In this document: piece after piece, positions 50,683 to 61,334 of the stretch
Numbering within the stretch: the stretch's first letter is position 1
Layout: every line of letters begins with the position of its first letter
Assembly (NCBI GenBank): GCA_949317995.1
Contig: OX439035.1
Span: forward strand, 77,956,394 to 78,020,393
Length of the DNA: 64,000 bases
Direction of reading: 5' to 3'
From: Acholoe squamosa
Taxonomy: Eukaryota; Annelida; Polychaeta; Phyllodocida; Polynoidae
Made by a program: the position numbers and the translations under genes
The notes under the pieces: generated by a model
Told to the model about the DNA's origin: nothing
The model's database searches: none
Seen by the model: the letters and a program-made list of their open reading frames with translations, nothing else

Positions 50683-50784
50683 AGGTGGATATCAGGCATT
50701 GTTTGGTTGGATATCAGGCACTGTTGAGGTGGATAACAGGCACTGTTTGGGTGGATATCAGGCACTGTTTGGGGTGCATATCAG
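50683..50784. repeat. Tandem repeat, ~27-bp unit x 4
   Basis: Units of GGTGGATATCAGGCACTGTT plus TGG-type spacers, with small length changes between copies. Confidence 0.8.
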
Positions 50785-50841
50785 CAAAGCTTGATGAATA
50801 GGAATGTATTTAAAATCTCAATTTCCTCCATTGGACCTAGA

Positions 50842-51029
50842 GTGAGTGAGTGAGTGAGTAATAGATGTTTAACGCCATTTCGACAGCTAAGGTCATATTC
50901 ATGGCGAGAACTACATTACACAATTTCACAGGGGAATGTGTCAGTGCCCGTGCATATGTGCACCACACACATCCCGAGGGGATAGGAAAGAGGAGAAATA
51001 TACCCTTTTAAGTGGGCTAGGGAAGCCCG
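50842..51029 (-). mobile_element. (ACTC)n-tailed short retroposon, full-length copy 1
   Basis: A 188-base element flanked by perfect 14-bp target duplications CCATTGGACCTAGA at 50828-50841 and 51030-51043. Read on the minus strand it starts CGGGCTTCCCTAGCCCACTT and ends CATCTATTACTCACTCACTC. No tRNA A/B boxes are evident in the head, and no frame of note exists. Variable tail-repeat length, target duplications of 12-14 bp and a 5'-truncated relative at 3176 indicate mobilisation by a LINE enzyme. Confidence 0.92.
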
Positions 51030-51054
51030 CCATTGGACCTAGAACCTGTAAAGG

Positions 51055-51153
51055 CCAGAGCTGCCTGTCCCATAGCCACGACAGCCGTCAAAAGGGACCC
51101 GTTCACACTACCACTAAGCCCTGTGTCCTGGAGGCTGTTGCAAAAAGATTGAG
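51055..51153. repeat. Local duplication, copy 1
   Basis: CAGAGCTGCCTGTCCCATAG through GGCTGTTGCAAAAAGATTGA is repeated at 51826-51923 with a handful of substitutions. The retroposon at 51156 inserted at the right edge of this copy. Confidence 0.9.
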
Positions 51154-51155
51154 TA

Positions 51156-51335
51156 GTGAGTGAGTAATAGATGTTTAACGCCATTTCGACAGCTAAGGTC
51201 ATATTCATGGCAAGAACAACATTACATAATATCACAGAGGAATGTGTCGGTGCCAGCGCATATGTGCACCACACACATCCTGAGGGGATAGGAAAGAAGA
51301 GATATAGACCCTTTTAAGTGGGCTAGGGAAGCCCG
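51156..51335 (-). mobile_element. (ACTC)n-tailed short retroposon, full-length copy 2
   Basis: About 180 bases, flanked by AAAAGATTGAGTA at 51143-51155 and 51336-51348, a perfect 13-bp target duplication. It lies 126 bases from copy 1 in the same orientation but with its own target duplication, so it is an independent insertion. Confidence 0.92.
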
Positions 51336-51412
51336 AAAAGATTGAGTATGACTGGGAGGTGCAGTCGGAGTCTGTTAAGAAATGGCCTCCAGACTAAAGG
51401 ACTGACAATATC

Positions 51413-51690
51413 CATGAGCTGCAACGTCTATGGAACAACCTACCCCAATAAAAGAATATATAAAACAGACCATTCCTTGTCAATAAATGCTTAATAGATC
51501 CTGTAGATCTAACTTCAAATAACTGCAGGTATTGTGATCATATGGATATTCGATATTGATATTGTCCACCAAATAAGCCAGGCTCAGACACTGTCCCTTG
51601 TGTACTTGCTACAGATTCTAAATACATCGCTCAGTGTAGATACAAGGTGTATATATGTATGATGAATGTTGAGCAGTTTTCTGTACTATG
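51413..51690. repeat. Dispersed repeat shared with 58682-58905
   Basis: GAGCTGCAACGTCTATGGAA then CAACCTACCC and AATAAAAGRATATATA is shared with 58682, and a second shared block, ATGTATGRTGAATGTTGAG, closes both copies. The conceptual peptide LQRLWNNLP resembles the C-terminal RLWNNLP-type motif of LINE reverse transcriptases, so this may be a LINE 3' remnant; a stop follows directly. Confidence 0.5.
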
Positions 51691-51825
51691 GCCTAAAAAA
51701 AGGTTTGTTTCCAGTTACCCGACCTGCAAAGGCTAGATTTAAATGCCAGCGTGCTGCCCATGAGGCCACGGTGCCAGACGTTCATAGCAGCAGTTGAGGT
51801 TGGTTAGGACAATGCTTCTGTGGTC

Positions 51826-51923
51826 AGAGCTGCTTGTCCCATAGCCACGACAGCCGTCAAAAGGGACCCGTTCACAATACCACCAAGCCCTATGGCCCGG
51901 AGGCTGTTGCAAAAAGATTGAGG
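51826..51923. repeat. Local duplication, copy 2
   Basis: Second copy of 51055-51153. It lacks the retroposon and so shows the pre-insertion state of that site (AAAAGATTGAGGG here against AAAAGATTGAGTA there). Confidence 0.9.
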
Positions 51924-52319
51924 GTTGCTTTTCAGGGTAGGTACCTCACTTCCCACATCCCTCCTCTACTTAACCACTTTGAATCACTTCCGACACTGAA
52001 GTCCAGAAGTAGTCACTTTCCCACAAATCAAACTGTGTTGTGAAAAGTGCTCACACCCGAGTGTTTCCCATACTGCCCCTGCCTATATAGTTATGTGACA
52101 GAGTGTAGGAAGCAACTTCCAGTTGAGGGGTTGTTACTAACCACTTCTGGACCACTTCTTTTGGGAAGTCCCATTTGACAATGCAATAGAGAAGAGACTA
52201 CCAAAGATGAGTGCTTTCCATTTTTGGAAGTACACCTCCGATAGAAGTGACTTCCAATGGTTTAGCAACAGCCACCAGGTCCGTGGTAGTGACCCAAGAC
52301 AGCTTGCTCTATGGAGAAG

Positions 52320-53044
52320 TGGGCTGTGTGGGTTGTGTTTATATGTATATTAATGTGATCTAACTTGTGTAGTTATTATCAGCTCGTTCCGTTGTTCTCA
52401 CGTATTTGGGAAGACTAACTCTAGTGGTATGATGTTGGCCTAGCCCATTCTTTAACCAACACCAAGACGCCGATACAAGTCACCATTTATTGTTCATTGG
52501 TTATTCACAGTTACAGTGGTTTGGTGATCCCACTCGAGGTTGTACAGCTTCACCGACATCAGTCTATTCATACAAGCAGTTCATGTTTTAACAATCCGAT
52601 GCTACTGGAGAGGTATAAGTGCCATAGAGATCCTGTTCAATCCGTTCTTACATTGGCTAAGTGTAATACTAAATACTAAACAGCTTCATCCTCGTCTACT
52701 CCAGGAGTATGTGTTGCCTCCTCGGCTGCTCCCACAATACTGACTCCTCCCTATCTCTTACTAACCCTTCACACCTTTCAGACGCCGGTGTTTGGCTCAC
52801 ACGTATTCCCCCCCTCCCCCTCTACAGAATCTACCTGACCAGATCTCGTCGACTCCCCTCCGTCTGCACATTCCACAGTCTACCATAAACTCTTAGCTAC
52901 CATAAACCCTATACAGGACTCCCATAGCACTCTCCCATATAGCATACAATAAATACACACATAGTACAGCATACAATAAATACCCACATAAGTGTACCCT
53001 GTTATACCCGTTCATTATAATTATTGGCTATTGATGACAAAACA
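52320..53044 (-). repeat. LTR copy 1 (3' LTR in element orientation)
   Basis: A 725-bp repeat starting TGGGCTGTGTGG and ending ATGACAAAACA on the plus strand. A minus-strand AATAAA at 52491-52486 could serve polyadenylation. It contains two CATACAATAAATAC units near 52946 and 52970. Confidence 0.9.
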
Positions 53045-53449
53045 GGTGCGGGCGCTCCCCTCTTGTGACGCGAGTCACACCAATTGTCAAGCATAAATTA
53101 TGCTTGAATACATCTTATGTATTGTTTTGTCACTAATACCTGAGGTAATCATCGTTATCATATTATACATTTCAATAGTTATTTATATACATACATATAC
53201 ACCACACTTATATAACACCATGCATTATTACTATATATATTTTCCACACTGCATTGGTGACTTATTCTTAGCGCAAACTTGTCCTCTAACATATGTTTTA
53301 TTATTACAATTCTCTCATTCCTTGATTCTCAATTTGTTTTTCTTTCCTTTGTTATTTATTTTACTCATTCACTCGCCTTTACTAAGCACTTTGTCCCATT
53401 CTATGTTTATATATTCTTTTTACTATCCTTACCCGGGTTCTCCACCATC

Positions 53450-54174
53450 TGGGCTGTGTGGGTTGTGTTTATATGTATATTAATGTGATCTAACTTGTGT
53501 AGTTATTATCAGCTCGTTCCGTTGTTCTCACGTATTTGGGAAGACTAACTCTAGTGGTATGATGTTGGCCTAGCCCATTCTTTAACCAACACCAAGACGC
53601 CGATACAAGTCACCATTTATTGTTCATTGGTTATTCACAGTTACAGTGGTTTGGTGATCCCACTCGAGGTTGTACAGCTTCACCGACATCAGTCTATTCA
53701 TACAAGCAGTTCATGTTTTAACAATCCGATGCTACTGGAGAGGTATAAGTGCCATAGAGATCCTGTTCAATCCGTTCTTACATTGGCTAAGTGTAATACT
53801 AAATACTAAACAGCTTCATCCTCGTCTACTCCAGGAGTATGTGTTGCCTCCTCGGCTGCTCCCACAATACTGACTCCTCCCTATCTCTTACTAACCCTTC
53901 ACACCTTTCAGACGCCGGTGTTTGGCTCACACGTATTCCCCCCCTCCCCCTCTACAGAATCTACCTGACCAGATCTCGTCGACTCCCCTCCGTCTGCACA
54001 TTCCACAGTCTACCATAAACTCTTAGCTACCATAAACCCTATACAGGACTCCCATAGCACTCTCCCATATAGCATACAATAAATACACACATAGTACAGC
54101 ATACAATAAATACCCACATAAGTGTACCCTGTTATACCCGTTCATTATAATTATTGGCTATTGATGACAAAACA
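53450..54174 (-). repeat. LTR copy 2 (5' LTR in element orientation)
   Basis: Exact offset of 1130 bases from copy 1 throughout; I saw no difference on line-by-line comparison. Short frames that appear twice (for example 52497-52679 and 53627-53809) are repeats of LTR sequence and not genes. Confidence 0.9.
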
Positions 54175-54198
54175 GAAGTCATACTTCTGAAGTGTGCT

Positions 54199-54252
54199 AA
54201 CAGGTGACTCATCAGGGCATTATTGGCCCATGCATCTGATGAGTCACCTGTT
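54199..54252. repeat. Perfect 17-bp inverted repeat
   Basis: AACAGGTGACTCATCAG at 54199-54215 and its exact complement at 54236-54252, separated by 20 bases. Lies 25 bases right of the LTR element. Confidence 0.9.
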
Positions 54253-55318
54253 ACTGTTAGCCAATGATTACTCACTTAATGAATATGGATCTATGCAATA
54301 GGGGATGATAAAGGTAGAAATAAAAAGTAGTCATATATAAGGATTCTATATGATATTGGAAGCAAGTGTTATGAATTATCAAACGAAGAAATAATTCCCC
54401 CTATCCACTACAGAATGCTTGGGGGGCGGGGGGGGGGCAACTGATAGCTCCTATCAATGATAACTTGCTGAAAACGAGATGCCCCCATTGAGCATCCTGC
54501 AACACATCTATCTTCAGATAATATGCCAGAAGTGTTTTACATGCCAAATGCAAGACACTCCAATATAATATGTAACCTAGTGTGCAATTATCATCAAATA
54601 GAACTGCACTTGTAAGTGACATTTCTTTTAACAACTCTATGCTGAGAGTACAATGGTACATTTAAATCACCACTTCTATATATGTCCGTATTTATATTTA
54701 CTGTGGCAGATCTGTCAACTTACCTCGAAAAACAACTTATTGTGGTCTTTATTGATCATCCAATTTTCTATTGACAAAGAGATGGCCGATGATTATTGTG
54801 CTCAACCTTTCAGTTGAGAACAAATATTGCAATCCTAACATCAACTTTTCTTATTATTGTCATACACGGAAGATAACGCTATGATTACTCGTTGCGCAAA
54901 TTGATATTCTTGCAAATCCCTTCAACCAGCAATTCCGCACCATCAGCTACAGTATTAGGGTATATAGCAGGAAAAATCAAGTGCCATATTTAAATCAGGT
55001 TATTATTCAAGTCTGGTAACTACTCAAATTTGACAAATAGCGCTTCCCAATTCTTACAGGCGGTGTGCTTATTAATATATGGTTAGTAATAGCGATGCTG
55101 ATCTATCCTCACTGAAAGATTATCGTCTGCTGTGCTCTTTCACTTCAGTCGTAGAGCTTAGGATAATGGTGATAGATGGCTGTCCACATCAAGGGCTAGC
55201 TGTAGGTAATTAAGGGGTCTGTTTGGTCCCTAGATGCTATACAGGAAAGTGCCTAACATCAACCTATGTGCATGGGTCTCAGCCTTATCTTTTGCATGGA
55301 GAAATCTCCCTTGTATGT

Positions 55319-55347
55319 CTGCGTCTCATCGTATTCAGATGAGACGC
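55319..55347. repeat. Perfect 11-bp stem-loop
   Basis: TGCGTCTCATC, a 7-base loop, then GATGAGACGCA. Confidence 0.85.
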
Positions 55348-55496
55348 AGGAGCTATCCTGGCGTATCAGGCACGCCTTGTACGCGAAGTACTACGCTATA
55401 TGATATGTGCAAATTGATACTGTTGAAAAACAACAACTTTAGGATGAAAAACCCCTCTTGATGTAACCAAGGCAAGTGCCGAATTGAATTCAACAA

Positions 55497-55678
55497 GTGA
55501 GTGAGTGAGTAATAGATGTTTAACGCCATTTCGACAGCTAAGGTCATATTCATGGTGAGAACGACACTTACAATTTCACAAATGAATGTGTCGGTGCCCG
55601 CACATATGTGCACCACACACATCCGAGGGGATAGGAAAGAGGAGATATAGACCCTTTTAAGTGGGCTAGGGAAGCCCA
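55497..55678 (-). mobile_element. (ACTC)n-tailed short retroposon, full-length copy 3
   Basis: Same family and orientation as copies 1 and 2, flanked by GAATTCAACAAG at 55486-55497 and 55679-55690 (12-bp target duplication; the last G may belong to either). Confidence 0.92.
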
Positions 55679-55690
55679 GAATTCAACAAG

Positions 55691-56189
55691 AGAATTCAAG
55701 TGATGTAAGATATGCCTGAGCCATATAGGAGTTTAAAGTGCTCATCAGAAAAAAAAAAATGGTAGTATTAGCTGCTGCAGCTGCCGACAGAGCCTCCGCA
55801 TAATAGGCAGTATTAAGGCTTCTCCAGTGGAACAACTGTAAGCTATAGCAGGGCTTTGTTCTATATAAGAGAATGCGCCGTCAGCAAGCACTGAAGAGAG
55901 TAGCTATGTTGATTTATTATCATCTAGAATTATGAAGGTAGGGTAGGTGGATCTGGGTGTTTGGGTTGACTGGTCAAAAGAGGACAGAAATGGTCCGACT
56001 TAGTATGTCATTCAGGACTCTGAGCATTTCTATTTTCGTTTTAGATCTTCAGCGAAAAGGTCTTGGAAAGGGTATAAACCATGTAAATTGTGTCTAATCC
56101 CCCCATTCCTCTTTCTGTGTGTCTCTCTTTCTGTCGGTCTATCTTTCTGTCGGTCTCTCTCTGTCTCTCTGTCTCTCTATCTCTGTCTC

Positions 56190-56276
<87 letters not shown>

Positions 56277-57243
56277 TTTTGATTGCAGGGTAATATAGGG
56301 TAGGGAATTCCAAATGGAGAATTGGCTATGGAAGAACGACAGATACCATCCCTGTAAATTGGCATTCCCATCAAACAATGATTCCGCTGGGGTACTAACT
56401 TCCATTTGGCTTTTATCAGAATTATGAATGGTACCATTGTTTATGCATTCCCTTATATCCTTAGGTATCTCCCATACAATGGTTCAGGTGCATTGTAATA
56501 GGGGTTCGGGTTCACAGAACCACAAGGGACCAACATAGATGTCTGCTGCGTATCAACGCCACCCAGCGGCCCCAGCGCGCAGTATTTCCGACCAGAGTCT
56601 GTGTGTTCGAAGCCAGCAGCCGGTGGCCAATCAGCGGCCTCTCTGACGAGGTCATGATCCCAGCCAGAGTAATCCCTTCCGGAGGGAAGTAAAAAGGCAG
56701 GAGCATTGTTAACGTGAGCTCCCCTGAACCAGGCAGAGCCTCTCCTATAGTATTACTAAAACTGTGTCTAGCCGAGTGCATGCTTGAGTATCTAGACCCC
56801 CCACACCCAATGTCAAGCCGAAACAGCAGATGCTGCCTGACTCAGTGGAGGCATCTACAGGAGGTAATCCAGACAATTTCCCGCGCTTTATCTACGGTTG
56901 GGACTTGGGCAGCCGACATTTGGCCTTGTAAGCACCAGAGAACCAGGCGTTATTGAATCGGCCTTCAACGCACCAAAAGACATTAGCCCTGACTGAAACT
57001 GTCCACAGAATCTGTCCACAGGCGATCCCGACCAGATGCAATTGAATGGCTGCTGACCACCAGGGCTGGGGGCTTCAAAGGGGAATCAGTAAAATGATTA
57101 TCCCCAGTTCTCCTTCAAAGTTAGTCAATACCGTCTACTTGGTGGTACCACCCTAAATATGTGGTGCTATCTGAAAAATCCACTATCGCTGACGCTTGAC
57201 AAACTATTTCAAATACTTAAAATTTCCTCAGAACTAAGCCAAA
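55691..57243. other. No gene seen
   Basis: Contains the CT microsatellite listed separately. The minus-strand frame at 56512-56781 and plus-strand frame at 56714-56956 lie in a GC-richer patch but show no recognised family. Confidence 0.4.
56105..56273. repeat. CT/CTGT microsatellite
   Basis: CTCT, (CTGT)n and a terminal uninterrupted CT run; all overlapping Ser-Leu or Arg-Glu frames are translations of it. Confidence 0.95.
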
Positions 57244-57245
57244 TA

Positions 57246-58427
57246 GGGTAAAGTGACCATGAGTCGTCCACCTGGGCCTCTTTACAACCTACTAGTTATT
57301 CTAGGATCTTTGTAATAGTGGGAAAACTTGCAGGGGTCATCTAAAAATGGATATAAATATTACCCAGATGTCTTACTCTTTCCATCCAGCGATGTTACAA
57401 CTTTCATACCCATAGTCATTGACCTCTTTTAGCACCCATTATTCAATAGATGTGAATTTTCATCAGTACCATGAGTGGGCCACTGTGGTACCTTGAGTCA
57501 GCCACATCATAAAATGACTCAACTAATTCATAGTAAAGAGTGTACTAATGAAGCAATACAAGGAAAATGTTTATTCTCGGCAGAGTGATCTTGGTCAGCG
57601 TTTTTCTGTAATGATTTTACTAATTACAATGCTGATTATCACTGTTCCTTGGGTGAACATAAATTATAGCAAACTTGACCCCATTTATCAGCTGTCAGGT
57701 ATTTCAAAATGGCTGTCAATCTATCAGAAGACCTCTCTACCTAATTGGTAGAATACAGTTGATTTTATTGAAAAATAATGGATAGTGTAAGAATCACCTC
57801 CCCAAAGATGGAAAGATAACAGGTGCTACAGCTCAACATATTCTATCAGTGTAAATAGCTTAGAACCCAATGAAATGGTCACTACTAAGTTCATTTTGGA
57901 CCAAAAAGCAATAGTGGCCGACTCAAGGTACATGTAAAGTAGCTGACTCAAGGTACATGTATTGCTCAAAGACACCTTGGGTCAGTCTTATCATACCATG
58001 AGTCAACTTCTACACAGCAGATTGTTGACTTTTGCACTGAACACTATAAAAGGAATAATTCCAAGTTAAATGATGTTTACAGAGTATGAATGCAATGCTT
58101 TATTCTAATTTTAGTTAGGTTTTAACTCTGTTACTTGTTCAATATCACATTATCACTAATCTATCATTTTGTTGCTGGAAAATCATTGGAAACCTATATC
58201 TGACCTCATGAGAAATATACAAACTCTAGTGTCATCCAGAGCTCCTGGAAGGTGCAAGACTTATATTCCAAAGAAATGCTAAGATAGCTTATAGCATATC
58301 TTGCTATATAGCACCAGTGCAAATAGCTTAGAATATTCTAATATATTCATTAACACCTTCATTCTTTGGCCAAAACCAAGCAAAATGGCCGACTCAAGGT
58401 ACCTGGACGACTCAAGGTCACTCTACC
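57246..58427. mobile_element. TA-flanked inverted-repeat element, GGGTAAAGTGACC ends
   Basis: Left end GGGTAAAGTGACCATGAGTC then GTCC; right end reversed GGTAGAGTGACCTTGAGTCG then TCC. TA lies at 57244-57245 and 58428-58429. The motif GACTCAAGGTAC and its inverse occur repeatedly inside (57492, 57922, 57947, 58391 and others). The element is about 1.18 kb with no transposase frame. Same terminal plan as 41811-42769 but a different interior. Confidence 0.75.
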
Positions 58428-58681
58428 TATACCAGATTGTAGCTTTTGATATGGCAAAAATCATACACTAGGTCTGTCATAACAAGGTGCAATCAGATTC
58501 TTCGCAAATCGATAATTTTAGTGCCAATATATACACAGACAGCCTGTTTAGAACCCATTTTATAGCCCTAGAAACAAAAAAATTGACTGTATTTAGTGCA
58601 GGACTTTCACCATTCTACCCAGAAGTGACCTGACTTAGGTTGGTACCACCACTTGGTGGATCTGCAGACTCTGCATCTGCA

Positions 58682-58905
<224 letters not shown>

Positions 58906-59132
58906 CTTTGTGTTAGCTTACTGTCGGTCTAACATATGGCAGATATTATCCCTACGATATTATAATATCAAGATAAGTAAAATCAGTACATATGTTAGCC
59001 TGCACTTGATCAAAAATAAATCTTAATTTTTTTTAAATGACACGTGCCATCCGCTAAAATAAGCTGTACTGGCGGTTATCATGATGGATTATAAGTAAAG
59101 ACTAAAGATACCACTAGGGAAGTCTGAGTGTG

Positions 59133-59250
59133 GTAGTGAGTAATGGGTGTTCTAAGCCAGTTTTATAGCTATATATTATAAAGGTCATATTCACATAATG
59201 TGGAGAGAAAACAACATTAGACCTGAGGCTGTAGGACATGCCCACAACAG
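59133..59250 (-). mobile_element. Highly diverged (ACTC)n-tailed retroposon remnant
   Basis: GTGAGTAATGGGTGTT, then AAGGTCATATTCA, GAGA and ACAACATTA keep the order of the intact family but with heavy divergence. An old member of the family. Confidence 0.5.
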
Positions 59251-59954
59251 GCATTCGTACTTGTTCTATGGAATCTGAGTTATACAAACAAGTACCCCTA
59301 CTGGTTATAATGATAAGTATTTTATTTTGACCAGAATGTTGTAACAAGAGCCTCAAGGTGCTAACATCTACTGTTGGTGGTATATGGCAATTAAGGTACT
59401 GTGCATATTCTCCACAACGCTTTCTAAACCTCAATGTTGATGCCATCTGAAAGGTTCAACAACTGACAGTTAATACTTGGGTGTTTTCAGTAAAAGAAAT
59501 AAAATAAAAAGCGCCTACTTGCAGATGTTTCAGTCACTAGGAAAATCTAATATGGGGATCCAACACTTACACTTTATAGTATTCTTTTGTTTCCATTAAC
59601 GTATGGCGATCATAAAAAGTACATTATACTCATGTTATCAGTATTACTAAACCGAGAGAAAATGCAATGGTAGTATTAGCGGTGCAATATATATATATAC
59701 AGAGCTGTGCATATCCCATCACGGACCTTCAGTTGAGTAAATGCAAGTGCCCCTTCGGCTGTGTTTTTAGAAACCGAATCCGAATCCTCCTGTCAAGCAG
59801 ATGGAAATTAGTTTATATATTTGATATGATAGCATACACTGCAGAGAGGCAGGAGTTATCACTAATTATTGTCACTAAGTCAATGGTACTATTTAGGAGA
59901 GTTATTGGCACTAAGTCAATTATACTTGTATTTGTATTTTTGTGAGCCACTTTA

Positions 59955-60328
59955 CTATGAAATGTAAGACAGATGACATGTTAAACACCATATCAAAGTT
60001 TCATTAATTTGGACATCATAAATAGTGTTTTTACCGTGACCTCCATGGTGACCACCGTGACCTCCATGGTGACCTCCATGATGACCTCCGTGATGACCTC
60101 CGTGGTGTCCTCCATGGTGTCCACCATATCCACTACGGTATCCACCATAGCCGCCATGGTGGCCTCCATGACCATACCCGTGACCTCCATGACCATGGCC
60201 ATGACCGCCATGGTGACCCCCATGGCCATATCCCTGACCACCGTGGTGACCTCCGTGACCATGGCCGTGACCTCCATGACCATGGCCATGACCGTGACCA
60301 TAGCCATAAGGAGCTGCATAGCAAGCAG
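59955..60328 (-). CDS. Gly-His-rich secreted protein, exon 2
   Basis: Mature part of a small secreted protein. After acceptor CTCTCCTTCAG the split Ala codon is completed and the frame reads ACYAAPYGYGHGHGHGHGG, then about 95 residues of Gly and His (about 33 His) with a few Tyr. The left half has GHGHGGH units and the right half regular HHGG units. Such sequences bind Zn, Cu or Ni and occur in extracellular matrices, sclerotised tissues and some antimicrobial peptides; which applies here is unknown. Read straight through, it ends KNTIYDVQ...SYIS with TAG at 59957-59955, about 137 residues in all. Alternatively GTAAAA at 60034 and an AG at 59956-59955 form a 79-base intron, giving a short VKWLTKIQIQV end. 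The other reading frames across this region are shadows. Confidence 0.85.
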
Positions 60329-60703
60329 CTGAAGGAGAGAATTTTCATTTAATGTAGAGCTTAAGTTAAGAAGCTGTAACTAGCTTAGCTATTGTAAAAG
60401 ATAATGACTTTTACAGCTAACCAAGATTCTTCCTTATATGGGAGAGGTTTATCTAAAGACCTTGCAAAAAATGTACAGACCATCCTTAAAGTTGGGAATA
60501 AAATACCCATCAAGTCAAGGATGAAGATACCATATATGGCATCAGGAGTCTATATAAATCAAGTACTGGTCAAGGAAGAACACAACGCCAGGGAATGGTT
60601 ACCATTGTGACTCCCTACCGTTAGTTTTTAATAAAACATTTATATAATGCACATAGACATATTCTTACATCTATGCATCTAAGGAAAGCAATGTGATACA
60701 TAC

Positions 60704-60743
60704 CGACAAAGCCTAGGAGGACTAGAGCTACAACGAACTTCAT
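60704..60743 (-). CDS. Gly-His-rich secreted protein, exon 1 (signal peptide)
   Basis: ATG at 60743 starts MKFVVALVLLGFV, a lysine followed by a hydrophobic core, and the exon ends one base into the Ala codon before donor GTATGT. With exon 2 the leader is completed as AACYA, with a likely cleavage just before or after the Ala-Ala. The start is chosen because it lies about 75 bases downstream of a TATA box and gives a canonical signal peptide; a farther in-frame start at 60830 lies at or above the TATA box and is rejected. The intron is 375 bases (60329-60703). Confidence 0.88.
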
Positions 60744-60815
60744 GGTGCCGGTAGGAGATGTGCTGTTACTGTGGGAGGCTACAAGATGTGATGTCTTGTC
60801 CCTCCGCAGTTCACT

Positions 60816-60823
60816 CTTATATA
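60816..60823 (-). promoter_or_regulatory. TATA box of the Gly-His gene
   Basis: TATATAAG on the minus strand, 73 bases upstream of the ATG. Initiation near 60790 would leave a short 5' UTR of about 45 bases, typical of a strongly expressed secreted-protein gene. Confidence 0.75.
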
Positions 60824-61231
60824 CCCACACTTCTGTGTGCTTACAAGATTTGATATTGATAAAGATTTAACCCTATCTCCTCCTAACACCTGACATACAC
60901 TTAAATCCAGTTTCCACCTTATATGCCCGATTTTAATACATTTTTTATAACTTGTGATATAAAAATGTATTTGGCCTTTCAGGTACGATTTATTGCAAAC
61001 AGATTTGCATTGTTGCTTCAGGTAGCAGATTCTAATCATCAATTATATAAAAGAGAATTTGTTTCGGAAAAATTCCTGCAGCCTTTAGTTGGGTTATGAC
61101 GTTACCATATGACGTGATCATGTGATTGTGGTCATGACGTGACGTCTAGATACTTCAACACGTGTTCAAAATAATCTTCCATGTCACCTGGCGCTACAAG
61201 TGGACACTAACCTCCTTGTATTTGTTTATAT

Positions 61232-61331
61232 TATATAAAGCAGTCTGTTAACATTGGTCATTGTCACGTCTGGCATCTTCGGCTTATCACATTTCTGGGA
61301 TTCATCCTCATATCAGGACTCCCTGTTTGAG
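61232..61331 (+). promoter_or_regulatory. Possible divergent TATA promoter and non-coding first exon
   Basis: TATATAAAG at 61232-61240 faces away from the Gly-His gene. About 90 bases downstream, TTTGAG is followed by a GTTAGT donor at 61332. The interval has no ATG. This would fit a divergent transcript sharing the roughly 400-bp spacer, but no transcript evidence exists. Confidence 0.3.
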
Positions 61332-61334
61332 GTT

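Larger units (their letters stand above)
52320..54174 (-). mobile_element. Compact non-autonomous LTR retroelement
   Basis: Two 725-bp direct repeats (52320-53044 and 53450-54174) appear identical by eye and flank only 405 bp. They begin TG and end CA. GAAG at 52316-52319 and 54175-54178 is a 4-bp target duplication (5 bp if the T at 52320 is shared). On the minus strand, two bases after the LTR comes TGGTGGAGAACCCGGGT (53447-53431), a good candidate tRNA primer-binding site because its complement ends in CCA. An AAGAGGGGAG purine run lies close to the opposite LTR. No gag, protease, transcriptase or integrase frame fits, so it must borrow enzymes. The identical LTRs imply very recent insertion. 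Confidence 0.88.

Noticed and set aside
53100-53483. 127-codon hydrophobic frame between the LTRs
   Set aside because: It runs opposite to the element's inferred direction, is AT-driven (Ile/Leu/Tyr rich) and crosses the LTR boundary.
52497-53873. Pairs of identical 60- and 67-codon frames
   Set aside because: They repeat because they lie in the two LTRs; no match to retroelement proteins.
59993-60348. Met/Val/Thr-rich and Trp/Ser/Arg-rich frames over the Gly-His exon
   Set aside because: Out-of-frame readings of the same repeat. Only the Gly-His frame joins a signal-peptide exon by correct splice phase.
60779-61042. Minus-strand frame upstream of the Gly-His gene
   Set aside because: It spans the TATA box and ends near the inferred transcription start, and has no recognised domain.
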